Assembly: GCA_025935155.1 (NCBI GenBank)
Contig: JAICVV010000043.1
Span: 1 to 10,393, forward strand
Reading direction: 5' to 3'
DNA from: Alphaproteobacteria bacterium
Lineage (GTDB): Bacteria > Pseudomonadota > Alphaproteobacteria > Micropepsales > Micropepsaceae
DNA: 10,393 nt
Shown here: positions 1 to 6,523 of the stretch, in pieces
How the letters are laid out: each line of letters opens with the position of its first letter
Position numbering within the stretch: the first letter of the stretch is position 1
The notes under the pieces: model-generated
Database searches by the model: none
Told to the model about the DNA's origin: nothing
The model's input: the letters and a program-made list of their open reading frames with translations, nothing else
Made by a program: the position numbers and the translations under genes

Positions 1-1370
1 GCGCCGCCCTGCTTGTTGTCGCGCTTGAAGTAATCGAAATACATCAGACCCAAGGTCGAGCCGTCCTTGTCGAACACTTCAAACACGCGGACATCCGGCT
101 GGTAAACCGGAATATCGTGCCGCTCCTTGAAGGTGATGCCGTAGAGCTTGTTGGCAGCGTAGAAGACGCCGTCTTTCAGCACCTTGTTCAGCTCGAAATA
201 GGGCTTCAGCTGGTTCTGATCGAGATCGTACTTCGCCTTGCGAACCTTCTCGGAGTACATCTCCCAGTCCCAGGGCTTCAGATCGAAATGCTGACCGTCC
301 TTGTTAATGGCCTCCTGAATCTGTTTGGCTTCATCGGCGGCTTTGGCGCGCGTCGGGCCCACCAGCTGGCCGATAAACTTCTGCACGGCGTCCGGCGTCT
401 TCGCCATCTGGTCGTAAAGCACATAGGCCGCATAGTTCGGGTATCCCAGCAGCTTCGCTTTCTCGGCGCGTTCCTTGGCGAGCTTCAGGATGATATCGCG
501 CGTGTCGTTCGCGTCGCCTTTTTCGGCCCGCGTCCACGAGTGGTCGAACAGCGTTTCCCGCACTTTGCGGTTTTTCAACGACACGAGCAGCGGCTGCTGC
601 GTCGTGTTCTGCAGGGGGATCACCCATTTGCCGTTCAGCTTGCGGGATTTCGCAGCATCGGCCGCCGCGGCGGTTTCCTGCTCGCTTAGGCCGTCCAGAT
701 CGGCCTTGTTGTCGATTACCAGCGCGCCCGCTTTCGCGGCGGCCAGTAGTTTCTGCTGGAAGGCGGTGGAAAGCGTCGCCTCCTCCTTGTTCAGCGCGCG
801 CAATTTCGCCTTATCGGAATCGGAAAGGTTCGCGCCGGCGTGCACGAATTGCTGGTAATAAATCTTCAGAAGCTGGTTCGATTCCGGGTCGAGCTTCAGC
901 TTGTCGCGCTGGTCGTAAACCGCCTTCACGCGCGCGAACAGCTTCGGATTGAGGAATATCGCGTCCTGATGGGCGGCGAGCTCCGGCGCCACGGCTGTCT
1001 GTACCTTGTCGAGCGTACCGTTGGTATTCGCGCCGACGATGTTGAAGAAGGTCGTCGTCGCCCGCGTCAGCATCTGACCGGACTTCTCCATCGCGACGAT
1101 GGTGTTCTCAAAGGTTGGCGGCGCGGGGTTGTTGGCGATCTTGTCGATCTCGGAGAGCTGCTCCTTCATGCCCTCTTCGATCGCCGGCTGGTAATCGGTG
1201 TCCTTGATCTTGTCGAAAGGCGGTGCCTGCAGCGGCAACGTGCTCGGGTGAGAAAACGGATTGGTGCTGATGCTGGACGGGGGCGCCGTTGGCGTTGGCG
1301 CGGCACTCACCGCTACTCCAAGGGCGGTCACAGCCGCGGCGCTGAGTAATACCGTGTGAATCGGATGCAT
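1..1370 (-). CDS. dcp: M3-family peptidyl-dipeptidase (Dcp type), exported; 3' part beyond left edge
   Basis: This partial gene encodes the first 456 residues of a zinc metallopeptidase of family M3. Dcp enzymes remove dipeptides from the C-terminus of oligopeptides. The start is the ATG at 1370, preceded by AGGAG with a 6-nt spacer. Residues 1-23 look like a cleavable signal peptide (hydrophobic core, then a V-S-A-A site), so I infer a periplasmic enzyme. The mature N-terminus carries Dcp-like segments, for example NNPAPPTFENTIVAMEKSG near residue 85, and a long helical region follows. The window ends at the stretch GLMYFDYFKRDNKQGG, which in Dcp proteins lies roughly 50 residues before the HEXXH zinc motif. 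The catalytic residues are therefore not visible. Family members are usually near 680-720 residues, so about two thirds is present. Family assignment is firm; substrate and location are inferred. Oligopeptidase A is a less likely alternative. Confidence 0.93.
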   Translation of the reverse strand, partial: MHPIHTVLLSAAAVTALGVAVSAAPTPTAPPSSISTNPFSHPSTLPLQAPPFDKIKDTDYQPAIEEGMKEQLSEIDKIANNPAPPTFENTIVAMEKSGQMLTRATTTFFNIVGANTNGTLDKVQTAVAPELAAHQDAIFLNPKLFARVKAVYDQRDKLKLDPESNQLLKIYYQQFVHAGANLSDSDKAKLRALNKEEATLSTAFQQKLLAAAKAGALVIDNKADLDGLSEQETAAAADAAKSRKLNGKWVIPLQNTTQQPLLVSLKNRKVRETLFDHSWTRAEKGDANDTRDIILKLAKERAEKAKLLGYPNYAAYVLYDQMAKTPDAVQKFIGQLVGPTRAKAADEAKQIQEAINKDGQHFDLKPWDWEMYSEKVRKAKYDLDQNQLKPYFELNKVLKDGVFYAANKLYGITFKERHDIPVYQPDVRVFEVFDKDGSTLGLMYFDYFKRDNKQGG

Positions 1371-1515
1371 GAATATCTCCTGCAGGAAATGCCGCCGGAC
1401 ACCTCGGGCAGCCCGTGGTCTTGCAGCACGGAACCGCCATGGGTTCAAGCGGGAAGGCCTTTCAACGATCAGTGAGGTCAGCGCTATTTTTGGACCATGC
1501 GCAGCCGGAAAAGCC

Positions 1516-1530
1516 ACTCTGAAACAGAGT
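1516..1530 (-). terminator. Possible weak intrinsic terminator
   Basis: A perfect 6-bp stem with a 3-nt loop (ACTCTG-AAA-CAGAGT) begins 2 nt after the stop codon of the small membrane protein gene. On the minus strand it is followed by GGC and then four T's. The stem is short and AT-containing and the T run is offset, so termination would be weak. It separates this gene from the peptidase gene downstream. Confidence 0.4.
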
Positions 1531-1531
1531 A

Positions 1532-1918
1532 TCAGCCCGCTTGAGCGGACGCCTTTCGCAGGTAAAGGGCCGCGATGCTGGAGAGGAAGATCGTCACCAC
1601 CATCGGGACAAGGGCCAATAGCCCTTGACCGTTCTGCCGGATGAGGGTTCCGACGTAATCCTCCGTGACGGACGGTCCGAAATTTAGCAGAAGATCGGCG
1701 ACCGCCCGCCCATAGCCCAGCAGATGGAAAACACTGCTGGCCAGCAGCAGCGACAGAAGGGCAGCCGAAACCGATGCCGCGATCAAAAAGCCCCTGGCCG
1801 CCAGCCCCCGTGTGCGGGCCCGGGCCGCCAAGACGATTAGCAGCACCGCCACGGGAACGATCGCCCAGTCGAAGCAGATGGGCAGCCACGCGAGAACGGT
1901 GAGGAAAAAATCGAGCAT
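1532..1918 (-). CDS. Small integral membrane protein, function unknown
   Basis: I do not recognise this 128-residue protein. It has three clear hydrophobic segments (about residues 4-32, 43-67 and 99-121), the first long enough to be uneven. A basic loop (ARARTRG, 32-38) suggests that loop is cytoplasmic. The segment between TM2 and TM3 contains a polar stretch (GPSVTEDYVGTLIRQNGQG). The ATG at 1918 is chosen as start, with a purine/G-rich ACGGGGCGGC just before it. A GTG at 1939 in the same frame would add seven residues. The gene lies between the IalB-family gene and the peptidase on the same strand, but the 81-nt and 161-nt gaps and the hairpin after its stop give no firm operon evidence. 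It is probably a real gene, because the frame is open throughout and the composition is membrane-like. Confidence 0.7.
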   Translation of the reverse strand: MLDFFLTVLAWLPICFDWAIVPVAVLLIVLAARARTRGLAARGFLIAASVSAALLSLLLASSVFHLLGYGRAVADLLLNFGPSVTEDYVGTLIRQNGQGLLALVPMVVTIFLSSIAALYLRKASAQAG

Positions 1919-1937
1919 GCCGCCCCGTTGGATTCCC

Positions 1938-1949
1938 ACCTCGCGAGGT
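1938..1949. promoter_or_regulatory. 12-bp perfect palindrome upstream of the small membrane protein gene
   Basis: ACCTCGCGAGGT is a perfect 12-bp palindrome, 19 nt upstream of the ATG at 1918 and close to or within the expected 5' leader. It could be an operator half-site pair or form a short hairpin in the mRNA. A GC-rich genome also produces such sites by chance. No matching copy was seen elsewhere in the window. Confidence 0.25.
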
Positions 1950-1999
1950 AATGCCTGAAAAGCCGGGCGGCAATATCGCAGACAGGAGCGCGCGAGATG

Positions 2000-2569
2000 C
2001 TACATCCCGCAGGCGTCGTGGATCTTGTCGAGCGCATCGCTCATGCCGGAGAGACCATAGATGTCCCGGGTTTCGGTGCCCCGCTTCGAGGTGCCGGTCA
2101 CGATTGCCGTAAGCCCCCCTCGCATGGCCGCGAGAAGATGCTTTTCGTCAGCCGGATTGAGCACCCAGGCGCCGCCCGAGCTGCCCTGATTTTTGGTGAA
2201 AAAGGCGAACTTCTCTTTGCCCACCTGGACCGTGACGGTGCTGCCTTCGCGATATTGATAACCCGGCACAACCTCCGCCTCCCCTTTCGCGCTGCGGCCC
2301 GGCCAGTCGTTGATAAGAAAATAGGCCGGGTCGCGATTCACGCTGGCCGGCTCTTTCACCTTGGGCTCCGACAGGATGTAGCAGACTTTGGAGTCGCGGC
2401 TGCCGCGCGAATAGGCAGACCAGTCCTTGAACGTGCCGAGGAAAGCCGGGCTATCCTCTTTCGCCGCTGACGCCGGGACCGGCGACGAAGCCCTGTGCCT
2501 GCGGGCGGCTGCCGGCGAAGCCGCAGCCACGCCAATCATTGCCAATGCCATGCACGCGACCGCTCTCAT
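2000..2569 (-). CDS. Secreted IalB-family protein (invasion-associated locus B)
   Basis: A 189-residue exported protein of the IalB family, named after a Bartonella invasion factor but common in harmless alphaproteobacteria; its molecular role is generally unknown. Residues 1-22 form a signal peptide (MRAVACMALAM..., then an Ala-rich cleavage zone). A basic, Pro/Ser/Ala-rich linker follows to about residue 40. The family pattern is visible: a Trp near residue 50, CYI at 63-65, an N-D-W-P segment near 87-90, G-S-T-V-T-V at 109-114, A-W-V-L at 134-137, and the ending S-K-R-G-T-x-x-x-D-I-Y-G-L-S-G with a final Cys187. Cys63 and Cys187 could form a disulfide in the periplasm. The start at 2569 is preferred because GTGGAG lies 7 nt upstream and the signal peptide begins there; the longer open frame to 2773 overlaps the permease and has no signal peptide at its start. 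It lies 115 bp after the ABC permease and may be transcribed separately. Confidence 0.85.
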   Translation of the reverse strand: MRAVACMALAMIGVAAASPAAARRHRASSPVPASAAKEDSPAFLGTFKDWSAYSRGSRDSKVCYILSEPKVKEPASVNRDPAYFLINDWPGRSAKGEAEVVPGYQYREGSTVTVQVGKEKFAFFTKNQGSSGGAWVLNPADEKHLLAAMRGGLTAIVTGTSKRGTETRDIYGLSGMSDALDKIHDACGM

Positions 2570-2603
2570 CCTCCAGCTCCACGACTCGGGTCGATCCACG
2601 GGC

Positions 2604-2634
2604 ATCGTACAACACCCGGCGAAGGAGGGTTCAA
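2604..2634 (-). promoter_or_regulatory. Weak sigma70-like promoter candidate for the IalB-family gene
   Basis: On the minus strand a TTGAAC hexamer (2634-2629) is followed after 19 nt by TACGAT (2609-2604), about 35 nt before the ATG. The spacing is longer than ideal. The region also holds a CCGGCG/CGCCGG inverted repeat with a 14-nt loop (2616-2641) overlapping the -35 position. It could be the end of the ABC transcript, but no T run follows. Confidence 0.22.
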
Positions 2635-2684
2635 GCGCCGGCACCACCTTGCCAGGCAGACGGCGCGCTGCATCCGATTCCACG

Positions 2685-3497
2685 CTACTCGCGCAGGCCA
2701 TACCCCACGGAAAACAATTTCCACACCACCACCGCAAGAATCGCAGCCAGCGCGACTGTAAAGCCGGCACCAAGCAGCTCCGGCGCTTCGCTGAAACCGA
2801 TCATCGAATGGCGGATGCCGTTGATGAAATAGAAGAAGGGATTGGCCCAGGCGATCCAGCGCAGCCAGCCCGGCAGCATGTGCACGGTATTGAAGACGCC
2901 GCCCACGAAGGAAAGCGGCGTGATGAAGAAGATGTTGAGCATGGTGAGCTGCTCGAAATTGTTCGCCCATAGGCCGATGATGATTCCGAGCAGACCGAAG
3001 ATGATCGATACCGACACGATCCAGAACAGAAACTCCAGAATTCCCGAAACCGAAGTAGCGCCAAATGCCGCGCCGATCAGAAGGATACCGACGGCGGTGA
3101 TCACCGCCCGCACAACGGTCATCGCCAGGAGGCCTACGATCATTTCCACGTAGGAGAACGGCGCCACCAGCGCTTCCTCGATGTAACGAAGGAACCGCTG
3201 GAAGTAAATCTGCGAGGAAGACTGCAGAAACGCGGCATTGATGACATTGATCATCAGAATGCCCGGCAGAACGAATTCGATGTAGCGATGGCCGCCGATG
3301 GTCGAGATGCGGCCGCCAACGATGTACCCAAACACGAAGATGAACATCGCCGCCGAAATCCACGGCGCAATAAAGGCCTGTGTCGGCACGCGCATCAATC
3401 GCGACAGCTCGCGCCGGATCATCGTCCACAGGCCAACCCAGTTGATCGTCATGGGCGGCATGGGGGTAAGTTCGGCGGTGTTGTCGATCGCGCTCAT
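2685..3497 (-). CDS. ABC-2 type transporter permease (YadH-like)
   Basis: A 270-residue membrane subunit of an ABC exporter, acting in the inner membrane with the ATPase encoded just upstream. Six hydrophobic segments are visible at about residues 43-62, 76-98, 118-141, 155-178, 187-205 and 246-266, the usual ABC-2 layout. Family signatures include FVLPGILMINVINAAF (75-90), YIEEALVAPFS (105-115), the L-S-F-V-G-G-V-F motif (195-202) and WANPFFYFINGIRHSMIG (217-234). These resemble E. coli YadH and the NodJ-type permeases. The start at 3497 overlaps the ATPase stop as ATGA and is preceded by AGGTG, which indicates translational coupling; Met13 or Met16 are possible alternatives. The substrate cannot be read from sequence; drug, lipid-linked or polysaccharide export are known roles in this superfamily. 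Confidence 0.92.
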   Translation of the reverse strand: MSAIDNTAELTPMPPMTINWVGLWTMIRRELSRLMRVPTQAFIAPWISAAMFIFVFGYIVGGRISTIGGHRYIEFVLPGILMINVINAAFLQSSSQIYFQRFLRYIEEALVAPFSYVEMIVGLLAMTVVRAVITAVGILLIGAAFGATSVSGILEFLFWIVSVSIIFGLLGIIIGLWANNFEQLTMLNIFFITPLSFVGGVFNTVHMLPGWLRWIAWANPFFYFINGIRHSMIGFSEAPELLGAGFTVALAAILAVVVWKLFSVGYGLRE

Positions 3498-4243
3498 GCG
3501 GCACCTGCAATGTGATCGGGCTCCGCGCCCGTGGCGGAAAGATACGCTTCTTCCAGATCGCCGGTGGTGAGAAACTCCGCTTTCGGCCCTTCGCGAACGA
3601 TCTTGCCGCCATTGATGATTGCAATGGTGCGGCAGAGGCGTTCGATTTCTTCCAGATAGTGGGAGGTGAGCAGGATCGTTTTGCCGTCGCGGTTCAGCTC
3701 CTGGAGATAGCGCCACAGGTCGCGCCGCAACTCCACATCCACACCGGCCGTCGGTTCATCGAGGATCAGGAGCTTGGGGTCGTGGATCAGGGCGCGCGCC
3801 AGAATCACGCGCCGCTTCAACCCGCCGGAGAGCTCGCGGAACGGCTTCTTGGCATGCGGCCCCAGCTCGAAGCGGTCGATCAACATTTCAGTGCGGGCCT
3901 TTCGTTCGGCCGCGCGCATGCCGAAATAGCCCCCCATCCAGTCGATAATCTGCGTCACCTTGGCGAAGGTATCGACGTTGAACTCCTGCGGTGAGAGCCC
4001 GATCAGCCGCCGCGCCTCGCGATAGTCCTTTACGGCATCGATGCCGAAAATCTCGATCTTGCCGGAGGTCGGCTTGGCGATGCCGGTCATACAGTGAATG
4101 GTGGTTGATTTGCCGGCGCCGTTCGGCCCGAGAAAACCGAAAAAATCGCCCGGTGCGATGGTCATGGAAAGATCGTCCACCGCGACGGTGCCGCCGCGGT
4201 AAACTTTGGTCAAATGTGAAATGCAGACGGCGGGAATTGTCAT
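3494..4243 (-). CDS. ABC transporter ATP-binding protein (YadG-like)
   Basis: A 249-residue nucleotide-binding subunit that powers the exporter formed with the downstream permease. All ABC motifs are present: Walker A GPNGAGKST (39-47), Q-loop Gln86 in SPQEFN, signature LSGGLKRR (138-145), Walker B LLILDEP (158-164), D-loop AGVD (166-169) and H-loop His195 in TSHYLEE. The sequence closely follows E. coli YadG (for example LDEPTAGVDVELRR), but it is shorter than YadG, lacking the C-terminal extension seen there. The ATG at 4243 is forced, because an in-frame TAG lies five codons upstream. No Shine-Dalgarno precedes it (GCATTGCCCC), so initiation is unusual. It is divergent from the asparaginase gene with a 74-bp intergenic region. 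The ATPase activity is certain; the cargo is unknown. Confidence 0.95.
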   Translation of the reverse strand: MTIPAVCISHLTKVYRGGTVAVDDLSMTIAPGDFFGFLGPNGAGKSTTIHCMTGIAKPTSGKIEIFGIDAVKDYREARRLIGLSPQEFNVDTFAKVTQIIDWMGGYFGMRAAERKARTEMLIDRFELGPHAKKPFRELSGGLKRRVILARALIHDPKLLILDEPTAGVDVELRRDLWRYLQELNRDGKTILLTSHYLEEIERLCRTIAIINGGKIVREGPKAEFLTTGDLEEAYLSATGAEPDHIAGAA

Positions 4244-4254
4244 GGGGCAATGCG

Positions 4255-4260
4255 ACTATA
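4255..4260 (-). promoter_or_regulatory. Candidate -10 element for the ABC exporter operon
   Basis: On the minus strand TATAGT (5 of 6 to the -10 consensus) ends 11 nt before the ATG of the ATPase gene. Transcription would begin about five nt before the start codon, consistent with the missing ribosome binding site. No good -35 hexamer is found at 16-18 nt upstream (TTCTGT is the nearest), so support is moderate at best. Confidence 0.3.
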
Positions 4261-4302
4261 ACGGTGGAGAGATAAAACAGAAGCCGGATTCCGCAAGACC
4301 GC

Positions 4303-4311
4303 TGCTATAAG
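4303..4311 (+). promoter_or_regulatory. Candidate extended -10 promoter placing transcription start at the asparaginase ATG
   Basis: TGCTATAAG combines a TATAAG hexamer (5 of 6) with the TGn extension. The hexamer covers exactly -12 to -7 relative to the A of the ATG at 4318, so transcription could start on the start codon and give a leaderless mRNA. The -35 position (GCCGGA) does not match consensus, but extended -10 promoters can work without it. An alternative TATAAC at 4257-4262 has a TTGTCA only 14 nt upstream, which is too close. Confidence 0.35.
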
Positions 4312-4317
4312 AACCGC

Positions 4318-5346
4318 ATGGCTAACCCGATTCTTGTGGAAGTGACGCGCGGGCCGCTGGTGGAAAGCATCCATCGCGGCGCCGTGGCGATTGCGCGGGC
4401 GGATGGCTCGCTGGTCCTGTCGCTGGGGGATATGGACGCGCCGTACTATCCCCGCTCTTCATTAAAGCCAATTCAGGCCTTGCCGCTGCTGGAATCCGGC
4501 GCTGCCGATGCGTTCGGTCTCGGCGATGAGGAAATTGCGCTCGCCTGCGCCTCGCACTCCGGCGAGCCGATACACACGAGCCGGGTCGCTGCGTGGCTGG
4601 AGAAAATCGGCTGCAGCGAGGGCGATCTCGCCTGCGGGCCGCAGGCTGTTCGCTACGAGCCGGTCGCGATGGAGATGGTGCGTCGAGGCGAGCGGCCCAC
4701 GCGCATTCACAACAACTGTTCCGGCAAACACACCGGGTTTCTCACTGTGGCGCGGCACTGGGCGGTCGCAACCGAGGGCTATGAACATCATGACCATCGC
4801 GTGCAGCGCGCGGTGGCCAAAGCGCTGGGGGAGCTCACAGGCATCGAAGCGGAGCTGCCTTGGGGCGTGGACGGATGCACTGCACCCAATTTCGCGCTGC
4901 CACTCCCAGCGTTTGCGACTGCATTGGCGAAACTCGCGGATCCCTCTGGCCTGCCTGCCCCGCGCGCCGAAGCCATAAGGCGGATTGTGCGCGCGATAAT
5001 TGCGCATCCGCAGCTGGTGGCGGGAACCGGCCGCAGCGACACAATTCTGATGCGAGCAGCGCGGGGCCGTGCGGCAACCAAGGCAGGCGCCGAAGCCTAT
5101 TACGCCGCGATCGTCCCCGAAGCCGGTTTGGGCATTGCGCTGAAAATCGACGACGGCGCGGGGCGCGCAGCGGAAACGGTCATCGCCGCGATTCTCGACA
5201 AGCTGGCGCTCTTGAGCGATGCCCCCGAAGCGCGCGCGCTGATCCGGACACCGGTGCTGAATACCCGCAAGGCGGCCGTTGGCGAGCGGCGTCCGGCACC
5301 CGCGCTGAACGATGCCGGATTGGGCGCACTGCCGTCCTCGGATTAG
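4318..5346 (+). CDS. Class 3 (Rhizobium etli type) L-asparaginase
   Basis: A 342-residue enzyme expected to hydrolyse L-asparagine to aspartate and ammonia in the cytoplasm; no signal peptide or membrane segment is present. It belongs to the asparaginase II family typified by R. etli ReAV, unrelated to the E. coli enzymes. Residues matching the ReAV active site as I recall it are visible: the SxxK pair Ser47/Lys50 in YPRSSLKP, Ser79 in ACASHSGE, Asp185 in WGVDGC, and Lys255 in TKAGAE, forming two Ser-Lys tandems. The zinc ligands are Cys134 and Lys137 in NNCSGKHTGFL and Cys187 in DGCTAPNF. Length is near the family norm. The C-terminus (from about residue 305) is Ala/Arg-rich and less conserved. 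No Shine-Dalgarno lies before the ATG; the TATAAG 7 nt upstream suggests a leaderless transcript. It converges on the radical SAM gene with 7 bp between stop codons. Confidence 0.92.
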   Translation: MANPILVEVTRGPLVESIHRGAVAIARADGSLVLSLGDMDAPYYPRSSLKPIQALPLLESGAADAFGLGDEEIALACASHSGEPIHTSRVAAWLEKIGCSEGDLACGPQAVRYEPVAMEMVRRGERPTRIHNNCSGKHTGFLTVARHWAVATEGYEHHDHRVQRAVAKALGELTGIEAELPWGVDGCTAPNFALPLPAFATALAKLADPSGLPAPRAEAIRRIVRAIIAHPQLVAGTGRSDTILMRAARGRAATKAGAEAYYAAIVPEAGLGIALKIDDGAGRAAETVIAAILDKLALLSDAPEARALIRTPVLNTRKAAVGERRPAPALNDAGLGALPSSD

Positions 5347-5353
5347 CCCCGAC

Positions 5354-6520
5354 TTATGCGGCGGCCGGGCGCGGCTGCGCCAACAATTCCCGCGCCCACG
5401 CGCTCACCGTGGCAGCATCCACACCAGCGTCGGTCAGTTCAGCGTGGACGGCGGATATGGTGTCATGCGCCACTCCGCAGCGTTGCCGGCCATTATCGTT
5501 CACGATGCTACCGTGCTCGTGCATGGGCGACGCATCGCAATAGCCGCGAAAGGCACACGCCGTGCAATTTTCCCGCTTCTGTGCGACGACGATCTGCTGG
5601 CAGCCCTTGTACACGTCGCCTTCCAGCATCTGCTGCAGGGATTGACGACCGATATTGCCAAGGCAGCGGGACGCATCGTAGGCAAACGGCCGCGTGAAGA
5701 CATCGCCGTTCACGTTGATGACAAAGATATTGTCCAGCAGCGCGCGATCCACATCCACTGCTCCTGCCTGATCGGCGATGCGAAGCACCGCAGCTTTTGT
5801 GTAATCGTCCAGCGGCGCAATGGGGAGGTGACGCTCCGAATTGGCGCGCTTGCGGAATAGCTCGATGAAAACGTCCGCGACTTCATTTGGCGGCAGTTGC
5901 AACTCGGCAATCGAGTCCTCGGGTCCGCCTTCGAAAAGCGGCAGGATGCGCCAGCCCTCGGCGAATTCGGCCGCCCAATCGTAGGCATCCATCAACGTGT
6001 TACGATTGTGGGCGCCAAGCACCGAGATCAGTCCGAAACGGCCGCCGCCGGTATGCAGCGCCTCCGCGTTCGCGATCACCTTTGCGTTCGAGTCCCGCCC
6101 GCCAACATTGCGTCGGATGTCTTCCGCGAAATCGATGGAAACGCCCAACTCCCAATCGGACGCCAGCACGTATTCCAGGCTGTGCTTGTTGAAGCCGTAC
6201 AGATTGGTCTGGACGCTGTTGCGATAAGGGTATCGCTGGATGCTTGCCTGCTGCATTTCCGTCACACGGCGGTAGTAATCGGGCCGCAGCAACAGCGGCT
6301 CTCCGCCATGCCAGACGAAGGAAAACGACGGCGAAATTCCCCTGCCCTCCAGATCGTCTCCGAATGCGTCAATCTGGGCGAACAAACCCCCGAGCGTTAC
6401 TGCGGACATGACGTCGCGCACGTGCAACTCGCGATGCTCATAGCAATACGCGCATCGCAAATTGCAGAACTTGGAAACCTTTAGAACGAAAACCGTTTCG
6501 CGTGCCGGAAACAGTTGCAC
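5354..6520 (-). CDS. Radical SAM/SPASM protein, candidate peptide or protein maturase
   Basis: A 388-residue iron-sulfur enzyme that should cleave S-adenosylmethionine to start a radical modification. The CX3CX2C cluster motif is Cys19-Cys23-Cys26 (FCNLRCAYCYEH), and the SAM-binding GGEP is at 72-75 in WHGGEPLLL. The C-terminal region has SPASM-like cysteines: Cys286, Cys307, Cys319, Cys322, Cys328 (CX2CX5C) and Cys348, expected to hold auxiliary 4Fe-4S clusters. The usual CX3C cysteine after Cys328 is missing (CDASP). Architecture resembles peptide maturases and anaerobic sulfatase-maturing enzymes; I cannot assign it to a named subfamily. It starts with GTG at 6520, only 3 nt after the stop of the upstream lipoprotein gene, with GGAAAG upstream, so the two are almost certainly cotranscribed and probably translationally coupled. 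No recognition-element (RRE) domain is evident at the N-terminus, where the barrel begins almost at once. The substrate is unknown; the neighbour is the obvious candidate. Confidence 0.9.
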   Translation of the reverse strand: MQLFPARETVFVLKVSKFCNLRCAYCYEHRELHVRDVMSAVTLGGLFAQIDAFGDDLEGRGISPSFSFVWHGGEPLLLRPDYYRRVTEMQQASIQRYPYRNSVQTNLYGFNKHSLEYVLASDWELGVSIDFAEDIRRNVGGRDSNAKVIANAEALHTGGGRFGLISVLGAHNRNTLMDAYDWAAEFAEGWRILPLFEGGPEDSIAELQLPPNEVADVFIELFRKRANSERHLPIAPLDDYTKAAVLRIADQAGAVDVDRALLDNIFVINVNGDVFTRPFAYDASRCLGNIGRQSLQQMLEGDVYKGCQQIVVAQKRENCTACAFRGYCDASPMHEHGSIVNDNGRQRCGVAHDTISAVHAELTDAGVDAATVSAWARELLAQPRPAAA

Positions 6521-6523
6521 GCT

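Noticed and set aside
117..1349. Several long plus-strand open frames opposite the peptidase gene
   Set aside because: They lie antisense to a clearly recognised M3 peptidase, have low-complexity Arg/Leu/Val-rich translations, and have no ribosome sites.
1960..1972. Short GCCG/CGGC repeat followed by four T's on the minus strand after the IalB-family gene
   Set aside because: The loop would be only two nucleotides, so a terminator hairpin is not feasible.
2570..2773. Longer N-terminus for the IalB-family protein
   Set aside because: It would overlap the permease end and bury the signal peptide; the ATG at 2569 has its own ribosome site.
2566..3624. A 352-codon minus-strand frame across the permease and the end of the ATPase gene
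   Set aside because: It is out of frame with both recognised ABC subunits, and its Arg/His-rich translation is typical of a shadow frame in high-GC DNA.
5312..6484. Two plus-strand open frames of 182 and 195 codons opposite the radical SAM gene
   Set aside because: They mirror the codon bias of the opposite strand and resemble no protein family, while the minus-strand frame has full radical SAM motifs.
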